Of a stretch of DNA of 64,000 nt, positions 30,165 through 40,295 are shown piece after piece. Under the pieces are notes generated by a model. It saw only the letters and a list, made by a program, of their open reading frames with translations. It was not told the origin of the DNA and searched no databases. A program made the position numbers and the translations under genes. Numbering within the stretch: the stretch's first letter is position 1; every line of letters begins with the position of its first letter. Origin of the DNA: Moesziomyces globuligerus (taxonomy: Eukaryota; Basidiomycota; Ustilaginomycetes; Ustilaginales; Ustilaginaceae); the NCBI GenBank assembly GCA_030849465.1, contig JARVLF010000006.1, positions 1,116,001 through 1,180,000 of the forward strand, in the 5' to 3' direction.

Positions 30165-30620
30165 CGTGTCGACCCTTGGGGAGGATGAGAGCAGAGGTGT
30201 CTGCCCTCACGTCGAATGGAATGCGGGAGCGAGTCAGTGGTCGAGGTGCAGAGGCTAGAGACGTGGTCCTTGCACGACGTCCTTCTCGCTTCCCATCGAG
30301 GCCAAAAGTGGGCATTTGTGAGATACGTCAACGTAACACAACAAAAGATCGAAAATCTGCCAGTGCTTCTCCACATCGGACGTTCCGAACTGGCTGATGC
30401 GCGCTTTCTGCTTCTGCTTTTGGAATTCCGCTTTCACGCAGCGGCACTTTGCCAGTCCATCGAAACGGGCGTCGGGGCATCCGCGACGAGGCGCAAGGCC
30501 CCAGCCCAGTCACGGCCTGTCAAGACCTCGTCCATCCGCCATCGCATTCGTCGTCTTCTCCACCACCACCACCCTCAGCACCAGCACCAGCAAGCTTAAT
30601 ACGGAGAGCGTTCGTCCACG
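30165..30620. other. divergent promoter region
   Basis: This 456-bp gap lies between GPI17 (minus) and the DysF peroxin (plus). The last 100 bp before 30621 are CA/CT-rich, like a fungal 5' UTR. Nothing else is evident. Confidence 0.5.
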
Positions 30621-32834
30621 ATGTCGTCCGCCTCCGCCGCTGCGACTCCTTCCAAGAAGGACCGCGACTCGCTCGGCGCCTCGCCGCCCGCCAATCCGCC
30701 AGCGATCGTGACGAGCGCAGCACGCATCCCCTCCACCTCGTTCTCCACCGCCTCGTCGCTCTCGGCGAGCTTCGAGCCGCTCTCCTCCACCGAGATCCTG
30801 GAGCGCGTGCCCAGCCCCGTGCTGCGCCTCGCGGCGGCGCTCGGTCCGGCCATCCACGCCGTCCACCGCGGCGTGCGGCTGGCTACCTGGACCGGCGGCA
30901 AGGGGTCCACCTCGGGCTCGGTGCTCCTCCTCGTCTGCTTCTGGCTCGTCTGCGCGTTTGGCTACGAGCTCCTTCGCTATGCGCCGCAGCTCGTCGTACT
31001 CGGCTGGATTGCGTATGCCGGCGTGAGGAGGCAGCTCGCCTTTGCTCGCCCGCGCACCCACACCCCCGCAAAGCTGCTCGACACGCACCACGTCGTCTCG
31101 GCCGCCACCATCAATGCGACGCTGCTCGAGCTCTCCGAGTTGGCGGACGTCTGGTCGTCGTTCCGCTCGCACGTGCTCGTGCCGACGGTCCAGCTCGTCT
31201 CGTGGGACCCGAGCCCCATGACCACCAAGGCGGTAGCCGCCTTCCTCGTCCTCACCTGGCCGCTCTGGCTGCTCGCCTTCCTGCCACTCCGCGAGAGCGG
31301 CTTCCCGAGCCTCGTCCTGCCCGTGTCAGGCGCCGGCATCCTCGCCTTCTTCACCAGCTGGACGCGCTTCGCCTACCACCAGATGCTCCGGCTCATCGGT
31401 CCCACTCACCTCGCGAGCATCCACGGCAAGGCGGCGCCGGTCTACGCGCAGATCGACCGTGCGAGCGTGCTGCTGGCAAGGACGCCGCTGCCGGTGATCT
31501 ACGACCGGCTGGCGGCGCTCGCTGCGCGCGTGCGCTGGGAGCAGTGGACCGACTTTAACCTCACGCTGCTGCCGCCGTATCCGATCGGCGCGCTGCGCGT
31601 GCGCAGCCTCGTGTGCATCCTCGGCACCGTGGCGCTGACGTGGTGTTCGCCCTGGTGTGCGCTCTGCCGCCAAGCCGTATGGAAGAGCGCTACGCTGCGC
31701 CGCGTCGTCCGCGGCACCGGCCGCGTGCTCAGCGGCCAGACCTCGCCACGCCGCGCCTACGGCAAAGGCAACCTAGACGACGAGTATGCGCACGGCCTCT
31801 ATCACGACGACGGCTCCGAACTCGCGCGCGCGCCCGCCAAAGGTGTCGCTCCCCTCAAGGCGGATGCCGCGACGGTGGGGGCCAAGGAGGAGGCCAAGGT
31901 GGTGAGGCACGAGGACGTGGTGTATCAGTTTTCCATCTTTGAGAATCAGCGGTGGTGGGTGGGGTTGGATTGGACGGCGGCGCTGCTGCCGCAGGAGCGA
32001 CCGTCGTGGTCGGACGAGAGCAACAGTCCGGTCTCGCCGCCGTCGTCGTTCAGCCTGCCGCCGACCAAGATCATGCTGACGCCCGCACCGACGCCGGACG
32101 ACGCCAAGGCGTTTACGCGCCGTACGATCAAGTGGCAGTGGGTGGATCCCGAGTGGGCGATCGCGGGCGTCTCGGCGCGCGGCTACTATCCCAGCTCGAC
32201 CGTGTACAAGGGGAGTGCCAAGGAGGCGGCGATCAAGTCGGCGAGTGCCGTCGGCGATAAGGATGCGCTGGCCGCTGCCAAGCAGGGGTATCTGGGCGAT
32301 GCGCTCAACCGCATCCGCGCACGCACCTCGGGCGCCGCGGCGGACAGGGAGGAGGAGGCGGCGACCGACGTCGGTACCACCGCGCACCGCGTCGACGAAA
32401 GCGCGGGCGAAGAGGTCTGGGACGTGGATGCGGATGGGTGGCAGTACGGCGACAATGCGTGGGAAAAGATGTCCAAGCGTTCCGGCATGGGCAGGTATAC
32501 ACGCCGCAGGAAGTGGCTCCGCAGAGCCGTGCTCCTCGAGATCGTCGAGTACGGCGTCCATGGCCCCTCGCCTGCTTCCCCCGCTGCAGGCGCATCGCCG
32601 GGTAAGACGCAGAGGGACGAGGCACAGCCAGGCGAAAAGGTAGATGGCATCGAGCCTGTCACGCCGCCTTCGACCGACGCCGACATCGCCCCCGCCACCA
32701 CGAGCGACGACCCCGTCGCCCTGCCCGACACTGCATCCGCGCCCTCGGTGCCTTCTGCGCCTGCGTCGCCTGCGTCGCCGTCGGATCAGAAACGACCCAG
32801 CATCTCGGACCGACTCGCCAAAGCCACCCAATAA
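30621..32834 (+). CDS. peroxin of the Pex23/Pex24 (DysF-domain) family
   Basis: A 737-residue intronless protein starts at the ATG at 30621. The N-terminal third has paired hydrophobic segments (about 98-130, 195-250 and 330-350) like the reticulon-like membrane part of Pex24/Pex28-32 proteins. The second half has both dysferlin-type motifs: an N-terminal one (YQFSIFENQRWWVGLDWT) and a partner (KWQWVDPEWAI), then DGWQYGDNAWE and a closing TRRRKWLRRA. The tryptophan pattern is diagnostic of the DysF-N and DysF-C pair. These proteins act at ER-peroxisome contact sites and control peroxisome number and size. The tail is Pro/Ala/Ser-rich and disordered. The exact subgroup (Pex23, Pex24 or Pex30) cannot be fixed by eye. 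Confidence 0.87.
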   Translation: MSSASAAATPSKKDRDSLGASPPANPPAIVTSAARIPSTSFSTASSLSASFEPLSSTEILERVPSPVLRLAAALGPAIHAVHRGVRLATWTGGKGSTSGSVLLLVCFWLVCAFGYELLRYAPQLVVLGWIAYAGVRRQLAFARPRTHTPAKLLDTHHVVSAATINATLLELSELADVWSSFRSHVLVPTVQLVSWDPSPMTTKAVAAFLVLTWPLWLLAFLPLRESGFPSLVLPVSGAGILAFFTSWTRFAYHQMLRLIGPTHLASIHGKAAPVYAQIDRASVLLARTPLPVIYDRLAALAARVRWEQWTDFNLTLLPPYPIGALRVRSLVCILGTVALTWCSPWCALCRQAVWKSATLRRVVRGTGRVLSGQTSPRRAYGKGNLDDEYAHGLYHDDGSELARAPAKGVAPLKADAATVGAKEEAKVVRHEDVVYQFSIFENQRWWVGLDWTAALLPQERPSWSDESNSPVSPPSSFSLPPTKIMLTPAPTPDDAKAFTRRTIKWQWVDPEWAIAGVSARGYYPSSTVYKGSAKEAAIKSASAVGDKDALAAAKQGYLGDALNRIRARTSGAAADREEEAATDVGTTAHRVDESAGEEVWDVDADGWQYGDNAWEKMSKRSGMGRYTRRRKWLRRAVLLEIVEYGVHGPSPASPAAGASPGKTQRDEAQPGEKVDGIEPVTPPSTDADIAPATTSDDPVALPDTASAPSVPSAPASPASPSDQKRPSISDRLAKATQ

Positions 32835-32975
32835 GACCCCCCACGCTTTCGGCCTTGTTTTTTGGGCTTTGCTCATTCAAGTTTTCTCCCGAATTCTCAC
32901 TGCTGCTTGCCTCGGCGCTGTGTGGTTGTGTGCAACGGTGCGAGGTGGATGCTGCATTTGTGGATGAGAGGTGGG

Positions 32976-33922
32976 TTAGGAGCGGACGGTGGTGATGGCT
33001 ACGGAGCCGAGGGTTCTGCGCATTTCGGCGTGGTCGACGTCGTGGCTGTCTTCGACGGCGCCCCAACGGTTGATCTGGCTCTGGACCTCGACTTCGGCGG
33101 CCTGGGCGGCGGCCTCGACGGTGAGGTGGCGCGAGACGAGGCCGACCGAGATGAGGAACGACTTTGTCAGCATCACGCTGCGTTCGAAGGCTGCGAGGTC
33201 GAATGCATCCAACGCTGCGAGATGGGCTGCGAACCTCTGCAAGGTGCCCTCGCCGTGCGCATTGCCTAGCAGGCCCGTGAAGGGGGTGATCTTGACGTCG
33301 TAGGTGGTGTTGATGTGACCGAGCAGTGGCTGCCAGTGTGCGTCCTGAAGTTCGACCAAAGCCTGCGGTTGGGTCTCTTGGAAACTACATCCCCAGCATG
33401 TCATCACGTCAGCCCAATGATAAAAGGTGTCAGGGGGTTGGGGGGTTGTGGGGGTTGGGGGGGATGTGCTTACCAGATGGTTTCGTTTTCGAGGTATCTG
33501 AGCAGATCGGATTCGATGCTGGGGCGTTCGAGGGGGTCGGAGCATGCGTCGAGCGCACGTGCGGCGAGGCTGGTGAGCGGGAGCGCGTGCGGTTTGAGCA
33601 GCTTGTCCTGCTCGCTCCACTCGTGCGCCATGCACGTCGCCAGCAACTCGCGCTCCCGAGGCACCACCATCGTCGCCCCTCCCGGCGTCCGAATCGCCCT
33701 CCCGTCCAACAGGACCCTGAAACCGTCCGTCGCCGAGGTGGGCGCCTGCAGCTCCACCGTCTTCCAGAATCGCGCCTTGAGCCGCTCGGCTCGATCCAGC
33801 GCCGCTTCCTCCCGCAACACCGCGCCCGTGTGCAAACCCGCCAACCCCCTCAGCCCCATCCGTGAGGCGAGCGCCGCGGAGGTGACACTTCGAATCGCGT
33901 TCCGGCTGCAAAGCCTCATCAT
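32976..33922 (-). CDS. ATP12: mitochondrial F1-ATPase assembly chaperone ATP12 (two exons)
   Basis: Exon 1 is 33474-33922 and exon 2 is 32976-33384, separated by an 89-nt intron (GTAAGC donor, GCTGACG branch-like site, GATGTAG acceptor). Splicing gives 285 residues. The junction reads LENETI-CF-QETQPQALVELQ, which restores the conserved Thr-Ile-Cys-then-Glu-rich region of ATP12. The start at 33922 gives an Arg/Ser-rich presequence (MMRLCSRNAIRSVTSAAL). The ATP12 core follows: RFWKTVEL near 50, then VLLDGRAIRTPGG, then EWSEQDKLLKP near 110. The chaperone binds F1 alpha subunits before assembly of the F1 sector of ATP synthase. It converges with the peroxin gene. Confidence 0.93.
33433..33463 (+). 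other. G-quadruplex-capable tract in the ATP12 intron
   Basis: On the plus strand there are four G runs of 5, 6, 5 and 7 separated by 2, 4 and 2 bases. This fits the G3+N1-7 quadruplex rule with room to spare. The gene is on the minus strand, so the pre-mRNA carries the C-rich complement and the G-rich strand is the template. Confidence 0.8.
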
Positions 33923-34432
33923 CTTTGTCTCGGTTGGTTGGTAATGTGGTGCAGCACGAACAAAGTCCCGAAAGATCCAAAAGGTCCAAAAGGTCCGGCG
34001 CCTCGCACCTTTCCGTCCAGCCACGAGAACCCCGACTTCCGACCTTTTTTTTCTCGGCACGGCTTGAAAATCGGTCTAACAGAGATGGAATTTTCCAAGA
34101 CCTTCATATTCCTCGACGTACTGTATCGACATCAACCGCGCAAACGGCTTCAGACACGGCAGCCTCGACGGCCAGAGACCTTGAGGAGCAGCGTGAATCA
34201 CTGCCACGTAGTTCATCGAATCACCTTAGATACCGAACGAGGAGTGAAAAGACCTTCAGCGAGCCCGAACCGACCATCCCTGGTCGCACCACCGTCCTCG
34301 CATCGTCTATCCTCTTCCATCGTCCCCTGGTCCCCAGACTGGCATGCAATCTTTGACACGCTGCCACCGACCAGCCGTTGAGTTGGGCCGCATACGGCAC
34401 ACACACGCGCCTTATCGTGCTGTGTTGAAATT
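33923..34432. other. intergenic, no gene seen
   Basis: This 510-bp gap holds the upstream region of ATP12 and the 3' flank of the FHIP-like gene. A minus-strand frame running from the FHIP gene past 34433 was considered as an alternative terminal exon and not accepted. Confidence 0.5.
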
Positions 34433-37400
34433 TCACACGAAAGCGACGAGATCGATGCCCCAACTCCTCCTGACCTGTACGATGGCGACGAGCTCCTTGA
34501 CGAGCTCCTCGAGCAGGATGGTATTATCCAGCACACTCGAGAGCGTCGCTGTTGCCTCTTGTGCGGCTTTGGTCGTTGCGGGGGGACGCCAGAGTTCTGC
34601 GCCCTGGGCGGGTTGGGTCTTGACCCAGACGGCGGCGGTCTGGCGAAAGTGATCCGCGTACGGGTTGATGGTGGAGGACGACAGCTTTCGCTCTCCTGCC
34701 GCGGGTCTTTCTGTCTCGACGGTCGATTTGCCGATCGACGTTCGCGGAGGTCTGCCTCCAAACAGCCGCGCGATGGCACTGCCACCCCTCGCCGCAGGCG
34801 CCTCCTCCACCACAGGGACCACCTCAGCAACCGCAGCAGCGAGCGAGGCACGAGTGTCTTGGACGATCCCGAACTCGCGTTCGGCACCACGCGTCTGCTC
34901 GACCGTACGCAACCCCCCACCCCCCTTTCCCATACGCGGTAGCGTCAGCGAAGGCGGTGAACCCTTCTTGTCCACCGCGTCCGCGTCAGCTTGGACGTCG
35001 GGAGCAGCATCGACGTCGAGCGCAGCAGACAGGTCGTCGGTCAGCACCAAGCTCCTCCGCCTCTGCCTGAGGTGTTCGTCAAACCCGGGCACCGCTGCGC
35101 GGTACGCCTCCACCTGCTGCACCAAGCCAGCCAGCAGCTCGACCAGCGCCGGCACCTCGTCCACGCCCGGAGCATGCGTCAACCAGCCTTCCAGACTCCG
35201 GAGCGGCGAGCACGCTAGCGCCGACACAACGCCCGTCAGCGCAAGATTCACCTCGACCGGCTGGGCGAACATGGTGGCGAGGCCGTGCAGCACCTGCTGG
35301 ACCAACGCATCCGAGGGCACGAGGTGCACCTTGTCCGCCCCGAGCTCGAGCGCGAGCGCAAAGGTGCTGTCGAGCCGCAGCGCCCGCTCCGCATCCAGCA
35401 GGTAGTTGCTCAGCGACGCCTGCTGCGCCTCGGAACTCTGCCCTGCTCCCAGAGCCGCAAGCAGTGCCGAGAACGCATCGATCTCGCGCAGATGCATCTC
35501 AACCCCCGCAGTTCCCTCCTTCCCGGGCACTGCCTCGCGTTCTATGGACATCCATTCGTCCGGCGCGGTAGTCGGTGCACGGCGGGGCGGAAGCGCAAGG
35601 AGGCCGCTGCAGGCACGTACGCCGTGGCAGACGACGAGGGTGCGTGCGAGCTTGAGCGCAGCGACACGCGTCGCAGGCCGCTTGGACGGGTCGAGACAGT
35701 CGAGGACGAGGTCTTTGATGCTGTACCGGTCGGCCTCGTCTGCGGGCAGGTCGATCGCATACGCCGGCGCATCGCGCTCGACCTCGGCCGGCAGCAGAAA
35801 GTCGAGCGCGACCTCGGTGAGCATGTGTCCGCTGCGCAGCACGATGACCATCACGTCGAGGTAGTTGAGCACCGCCGCCGAGCTCCCGTCGAAGTCGCTG
35901 CTCTCCATCAGCGACGGATAGACCACGTTGCGGATAAACGTATCGCGGATCGCCAGCGCGATCGCCCGCGCGAGCTTCCGCACCATCGGGTCCAGCCCCC
36001 GTGCCGACGCCGATCCCTCCTGCCCGCCCTCCTTCTCAGCAAGCTCTGGGGTGGAAGAATGAGCGTCGGGGAGGTTCTTCGAACTGAGCCAGAGCGAGTC
36101 GATCACGTCCTGGCAGAACTCGATGAGGTCGACGACGAGCCGCAGTTGGGACTGCAGCTCCCTGTCGTCGCTCTGGGTCGCCGAGGCCAGCGCCTCGGAA
36201 GCGGCTGCCTCCTCCGCGGCAGCCGCTGAGCTGCTGGCCAGCGTAATGCTCGCGCGGGCCTTTGACGAAGCCGGCTCGATCGAGGCCGGGTCGTAGCGCG
36301 GGACGGGCTTCATACGCGAGGGCAAGAGACCGTATGCCGCACCCAGACCGGCGCCGAGCACATCGGCAAAGTCCGAGTGCGCGATGAAGCCCGCCAGCGA
36401 CCGACGGATATCGTCGCCATCCGGCCTGACATGCGTGCCGAGCGCAGCGGTCTTGGACGACGAATGGGCGCTCTCGAGCGAGATGAGGAAGAGGAGGCCG
36501 GCGCGCGCAAGCTCGCCGATCCTGCCCTCGCGGTGGACAAACTTGAGCAGATAGGAGAAGAGCGGGAACCGCAGACGACGCTTGTCCTGCTTGCGCGCGG
36601 TGACGGCGGTCGAGGGCTGGATGGTGGCGGTCGAGTCGATCGAGCCCGTGGGCGACGCTGGTCTTTGCTCCCATTCTGCGCCCGTCGAAGCTGGCTCGGC
36701 GGAGGCGAGGGCTGGCGATGCGTGTTCGGAGGGCGATGGGTCGTCTAGCAGGGAGCGGCTGACGATGATGGAGCCGTCCTTGAGGCTGCGAGCCTGGGTT
36801 GGGTCGTGAGCGTCGTCGACTGGCTCGTCGGAAAAGAAGATGTGGAGAAGGTCGGGGGTATTGCGGATGCGGCTGGCAATGTGGCACATGAGGTCGACGA
36901 GATCCTCCTCGTAGTCCGCGTCTGCCGTCGCCGTCGCCGTGCTAGATCCGGACGCCACAGGGCTGGTAGCATCGAAGGAGTCGTCGTCGAGCTGAAAGCG
37001 CGCCGCATCTTCGTCGAGGCAGAGCTGGATGAGCTGGGAGATGGGCTTGTTGACCGCGTGGCGCGAGAGGAACTTCTCGTCGAGCAGGATGATGAGGTTG
37101 GTGAGAGCACGGATGGTCTCGCCGCGAATGCCCTTGGGGCGATCGTCGACGGAGAGATGCACGAGCTCGGTGAGGATGTCGTACTTGAGCAAGTATTCCA
37201 TGCAGGGCCCCGTGTGGCCATCGTTGCTGCGGTTGCTCTCGAAGACGAGTGCGTCGACGAGGCGTTGGAGGCGACGCGGAAGGTCTGAGCGCGCAACGCC
37301 AAAGAAGAGGGCGCGCTCGTCCGGGTTCTCGAGCTCGGCCTGGACGGCGTGCCAGTCTGCGTGGAAGACATCGACGCTGCCGACGGGATGGAGCGAGGGC

Positions 37401-37489
37401 TTCTTGCGCAGACGAGGCGAGCCGGCAATGCCCGCCGCGGCCTTGGCAGGCGTGCTGACCAGGCCAGAGAGCCTGCTGAGGTACTCCAT
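34433..37489 (-). CDS. FHIP / RAI16-like protein
   Basis: The ORF is open to 37657, but there it lacks family features; the ATG at 37489 gives a natural start (MEYLSRL) and 1018 residues. It matches the RAI16-like (FTS and Hook-interacting protein) family: an N-terminal DWHAVQAELENPDE segment, then SDLPRRLQRLVDALVFES, GPCMEYLLKYDILTELVHL and RGETIRALTNLIIL. A later block has VMVIVLRSGHMLTEVALDFLL, and the end is LLEELVKELVAIVQVRR. In animals and Aspergillus, FHIP links Hook adaptors and dynein to early endosomes. In smut fungi such a complex would serve endosome transport along microtubules, which is an inference here. Long Ser/Ala-rich insertions (about 230-330, 450-500 and 900-990) make it longer than many relatives. 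Confidence 0.8.
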   Translation of the reverse strand: MEYLSRLSGLVSTPAKAAAGIAGSPRLRKKPSLHPVGSVDVFHADWHAVQAELENPDERALFFGVARSDLPRRLQRLVDALVFESNRSNDGHTGPCMEYLLKYDILTELVHLSVDDRPKGIRGETIRALTNLIILLDEKFLSRHAVNKPISQLIQLCLDEDAARFQLDDDSFDATSPVASGSSTATATADADYEEDLVDLMCHIASRIRNTPDLLHIFFSDEPVDDAHDPTQARSLKDGSIIVSRSLLDDPSPSEHASPALASAEPASTGAEWEQRPASPTGSIDSTATIQPSTAVTARKQDKRRLRFPLFSYLLKFVHREGRIGELARAGLLFLISLESAHSSSKTAALGTHVRPDGDDIRRSLAGFIAHSDFADVLGAGLGAAYGLLPSRMKPVPRYDPASIEPASSKARASITLASSSAAAAEEAAASEALASATQSDDRELQSQLRLVVDLIEFCQDVIDSLWLSSKNLPDAHSSTPELAEKEGGQEGSASARGLDPMVRKLARAIALAIRDTFIRNVVYPSLMESSDFDGSSAAVLNYLDVMVIVLRSGHMLTEVALDFLLPAEVERDAPAYAIDLPADEADRYSIKDLVLDCLDPSKRPATRVAALKLARTLVVCHGVRACSGLLALPPRRAPTTAPDEWMSIEREAVPGKEGTAGVEMHLREIDAFSALLAALGAGQSSEAQQASLSNYLLDAERALRLDSTFALALELGADKVHLVPSDALVQQVLHGLATMFAQPVEVNLALTGVVSALACSPLRSLEGWLTHAPGVDEVPALVELLAGLVQQVEAYRAAVPGFDEHLRQRRRSLVLTDDLSAALDVDAAPDVQADADAVDKKGSPPSLTLPRMGKGGGGLRTVEQTRGAEREFGIVQDTRASLAAAVAEVVPVVEEAPAARGGSAIARLFGGRPPRTSIGKSTVETERPAAGERKLSSSTINPYADHFRQTAAVWVKTQPAQGAELWRPPATTKAAQEATATLSSVLDNTILLEELVKELVAIVQVRRSWGIDLVAFV

Positions 37490-37899
37490 GCAGAAAGCAA
37501 GAAAGGACGCCTGCAGAGGGGCCGACCGAGGTGACGGTGGTGGTAGGGAGCATCGACGAGGCGAGGTGCGAGCTGAGCTGTGGAGGCAAGCCGTGCACAC
37601 GGCGTGCGTGCTTAACAGCTGCACCCTGAAGCTCAGAAGCAAAGTGTTGCATTTCACGCACTCGCCGCACGCTTTTAAAATACAGTGTCAGACTCTTTTG
37701 AGAAACATGACGCACGTTTTTTTGTTGGGCTGCTTTCCAATGCTGACCAATTGTCGAGTCGGCGGAAGTTGGCGAGGAGCTTCCGAGACGAGGGTGCTTG
37801 TCGGCACTGGTTGGCACTTTGTCAACGCTTGCTCTGCGACCATCTTTGGTAGATCTCCCACCACCCTCTCGGCTCCTCACGCGGCTTCACGACGCATCC
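37490..37899. other. divergent promoter region
   Basis: This 410-bp gap lies between the FHIP-like gene and NDUFA2. An AT-rich stretch (ttttaaaatac, about 37674-37684) is the only TATA-like sequence. Its orientation and use are unclear. Confidence 0.5.
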
Positions 37900-38398
37900 A
37901 TGTCTGCCAACGCTCTGACCCGAGCCTTCCCCAAGGCGCTCAAGGAGGTGCGCCTCCACCTCTGCCAGACCGGCCAGGCTTCGGCAGGTGCGAGGTAAGT
38001 TGTCGCCAGACTGGACGTTTCATGCGTAGCTCGGACGCCTCGTAGCTCACACCTAGCTTTTGCCCGCTTGAATGCTGCTGCTACCTGCAGAAAGTTCCTC
38101 GAGACCAACTACAAGCCCATCAAGCAGTCGAACCCGGACCTGCCCTTCCTCGTTCGGGAAGCCAGTGGCACCCCCGCCCGCGCCTTTGCGCGTTTCGGTA
38201 GGTACCCAACACACCTAACTCAGAACAGAAGAGGACATAGCCGTGCTGACGACGGAGATCAATGTTTCTACCTGCTCTTGCGATTGTGCTGACTTGCCCA
38301 TCACAGAACGCGGCGTGGAGAAGCGCGTCGAGCTCGACGGCCTCAGCTCGGCCGACGTCGAGAAGAAGATCGGCGAGCTCCTCGCCACTTCGGCATAG
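37900..38398 (+). CDS. NDUFA2: mitochondrial complex I subunit B8 / NDUFA2 (three exons)
   Basis: Exons 37900-37994, 38091-38197 and 38307-38398 give 97 residues, the usual size. Introns are 96 and 109 nt with GTAAGT and GTAGGT donors and CAG acceptors, and both junctions keep the frame. The product reads KALKEVRLHLCQTG, then R-KFLETNYKPIKQSNPDLPFLVREASG, then FARF-ERGVEKRVELDGLS, which is the thioredoxin-like fold of NDUFA2 with its conserved N-P-x-x-P-x-L-x-R-E motif. It is an accessory subunit of the N-module of NADH:ubiquinone oxidoreductase in the mitochondrial matrix. Because the exons are short and phased, this gene is easy to miss without splicing. Confidence 0.93.
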
Positions 38399-38918
38399 GT
38401 GCGACTCTTGCTTTCATCAATACACCTCAGCGTACACTATCCGACCACTATCCGGTCTCGTGTTAATGCCTGCGTCGGATGTGCAGTCGCGAGATGGAAA
38501 GGTGGGTGGTAGCGGGCCCGACTTTTTATCTCAAAATGCGGTTCCTGATCTACTTTGGTAAGAGGAAGCACGCATCTGGTCTAGTCCGCGATCGGCGTCT
38601 CTCTGGTCCTGCTGCACTTAGCATGCATGATACGCCCTTTCGTGAGAGACGGTGGACGAGGATGGCCTCGACTGGGACGGGGGCACTGAGGTGCGGTTAT
38701 CGCGTGGTGTAAATTCCAGCCAGTGGGACAGTCGAATGCGTGTGACTGATGAGCGGCCTGGGTTCGTTACGCGCGAATGAGCGCTCCGGCTGGAAAATGG
38801 CTTTGAAACGAGTGACGCCGGATTGCAGCTCATCAAGGTGGAGGCGACGCTCGTTTGGGTGGCCGCCTCGTACCTCTCACCACCATCCACAGGGCCACGG
38901 CGCTTACATACCTTGGCA
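38399..38918. other. intergenic, no gene seen
   Basis: This 520-bp gap is the 3' flank of NDUFA2 and the promoter of DOM34, both on the plus strand. No recognisable element is present. Confidence 0.5.
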
Positions 38919-40295
38919 ATGAAGATCACATCACGTCATATCGAAAAGGATGGCTCCGGCAGAGTGACCATGGTCCCCGAAGAAGAGTGAGTCTTGTCGA
39001 TGCTGACTCTGTCGACGCTGGCACGCGTTGCTGAATGACGTTGCTTTTGCATCTTGGGCTGCAGCGAGGACATGTATCATCTGTACAACCTCATCGAGCA
39101 AGGGGATCGGGTTCGGGCGGCGGCGGTGCGTCGTGTGCAGTCAGAGTCGTCGACGGGATCGATAGAGTCGCATCGAGTGCGGCTCAACCTGACGATCCAG
39201 GTGGTCAAGACGACGTTTGACGCGACAGGGTCGAGTGCGCCTCCGGATCCGTCGGCAGCCTCTGCGGCCACGGCCTCGAGCTCATCTGGGGCTGCGGAGG
39301 AGGAGGTGAGTCGGGTGGCAGCGGTGGGGGGTTCGGGTGGCGAGGGTGCGACGTTGCAGGTGGCGGGTCGGGTGGTGGAGGAGAATGCGCACGTCAAGAT
39401 GGGTGCCTACCACACGCTGGACCTCGAGATCAACCGTGCGCTGACCATCACCAAGGAGAGCTGGGATGCGGTGCATCTCGAACGACTAGGCGAGAGCACC
39501 GACGTGAGCCAACGTGCCGAAGTGGGAGCCGTGGTGCTGGGCGACGGCACTGCAGCCGTATGCCTGCTCACGGGCCACATGACGGTGGTACGACAGAGGA
39601 TCGACGTCGCCATCCCGCGCAAGCGCAAAGGCCTACCTGCTACGGCGGCGGATAAGGCCACAGCGCGCTTCTACGTGCAGGTCTACAACGCTGTGGTCAA
39701 GCTGCTCCAACTGCCTGCGCTGCGACTCGTCATCCTCGCCTCGCCCGGCTTTACGCGCGACTCGGTGTACGACTTCCTGTTCGAAGAAGCGACTCGACGC
39801 GGCGACAAGATCCTCATCGGAGGCGAAGCGCGTCGCAAGTTTCTCAAGATCCACTGCAGCTCACCGCACGTGCACTCGCTCATGGAGGTGCTGCGCAGTC
39901 CTGAAGTGAATGCGCAGCTCAAGGACACCAAGTTCGCACGCGAGGGTCAACTGCTCGAACGCTTCATGAAGCAGCTGGCGAGCGACGAGCTGCGCGCATG
40001 GTATGGCGAAAAGCACGTGCTGCTCGCCGCTTCGCGGGGCGCTGTAGGCGTGCTGCTCATCTCGGACGGCCTCTTCCGTGCCGCCGATCCAGCGCGTCGC
40101 AAGAGGTTCGTCGAGCTCGTCGAAGAGGTGCGCGCCCAGGGCGGCGAGGTGGCGATCTTCAGCTCGATGCACGAGAGCGGCCGCCAGCTCAACGCGCTCA
40201 CCGGCATCGCCGCCATCCTCACCTACCCGCTCGACATTGAGGTCGTCGAGGAGGAGGAGGCCGACGAGGCCAACAAGCCCAACGATGCGCAATGA
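38919..40295 (+). CDS. DOM34: Dom34/Pelota ribosome-rescue factor (two exons)
   Basis: Exon 1 (38919-38986) encodes [20 protein letters not shown] and ends in a GTGAGT donor. Exon 2 (39065-40295) starts after CTGCAG. The 78-nt intron restores [18 protein letters not shown], giving 432 residues. The family motifs are present: [17 protein letters not shown] in the N-terminal Sm-like domain, [15 protein letters not shown] at its end, IPRKRKG in the central domain and [17 protein letters not shown] in the C-terminal domain. Dom34 with Hbs1 recognises stalled ribosomes with an empty or blocked A site and starts no-go decay in the cytosol. A roughly 40-residue Ser/Ala/Gly-rich insertion (residues 78-118) is unusual. 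The C-terminus is acidic, as in yeast. Confidence 0.95.

Noticed and set aside
34213..34432. Alternative terminal exon for the FHIP-like gene
   Set aside because: A GTCAGG donor and a CACAG acceptor could join a further minus-strand frame, but the unspliced end (ELVKELVAIVQVRRSWGID) already resembles the family C-terminus.
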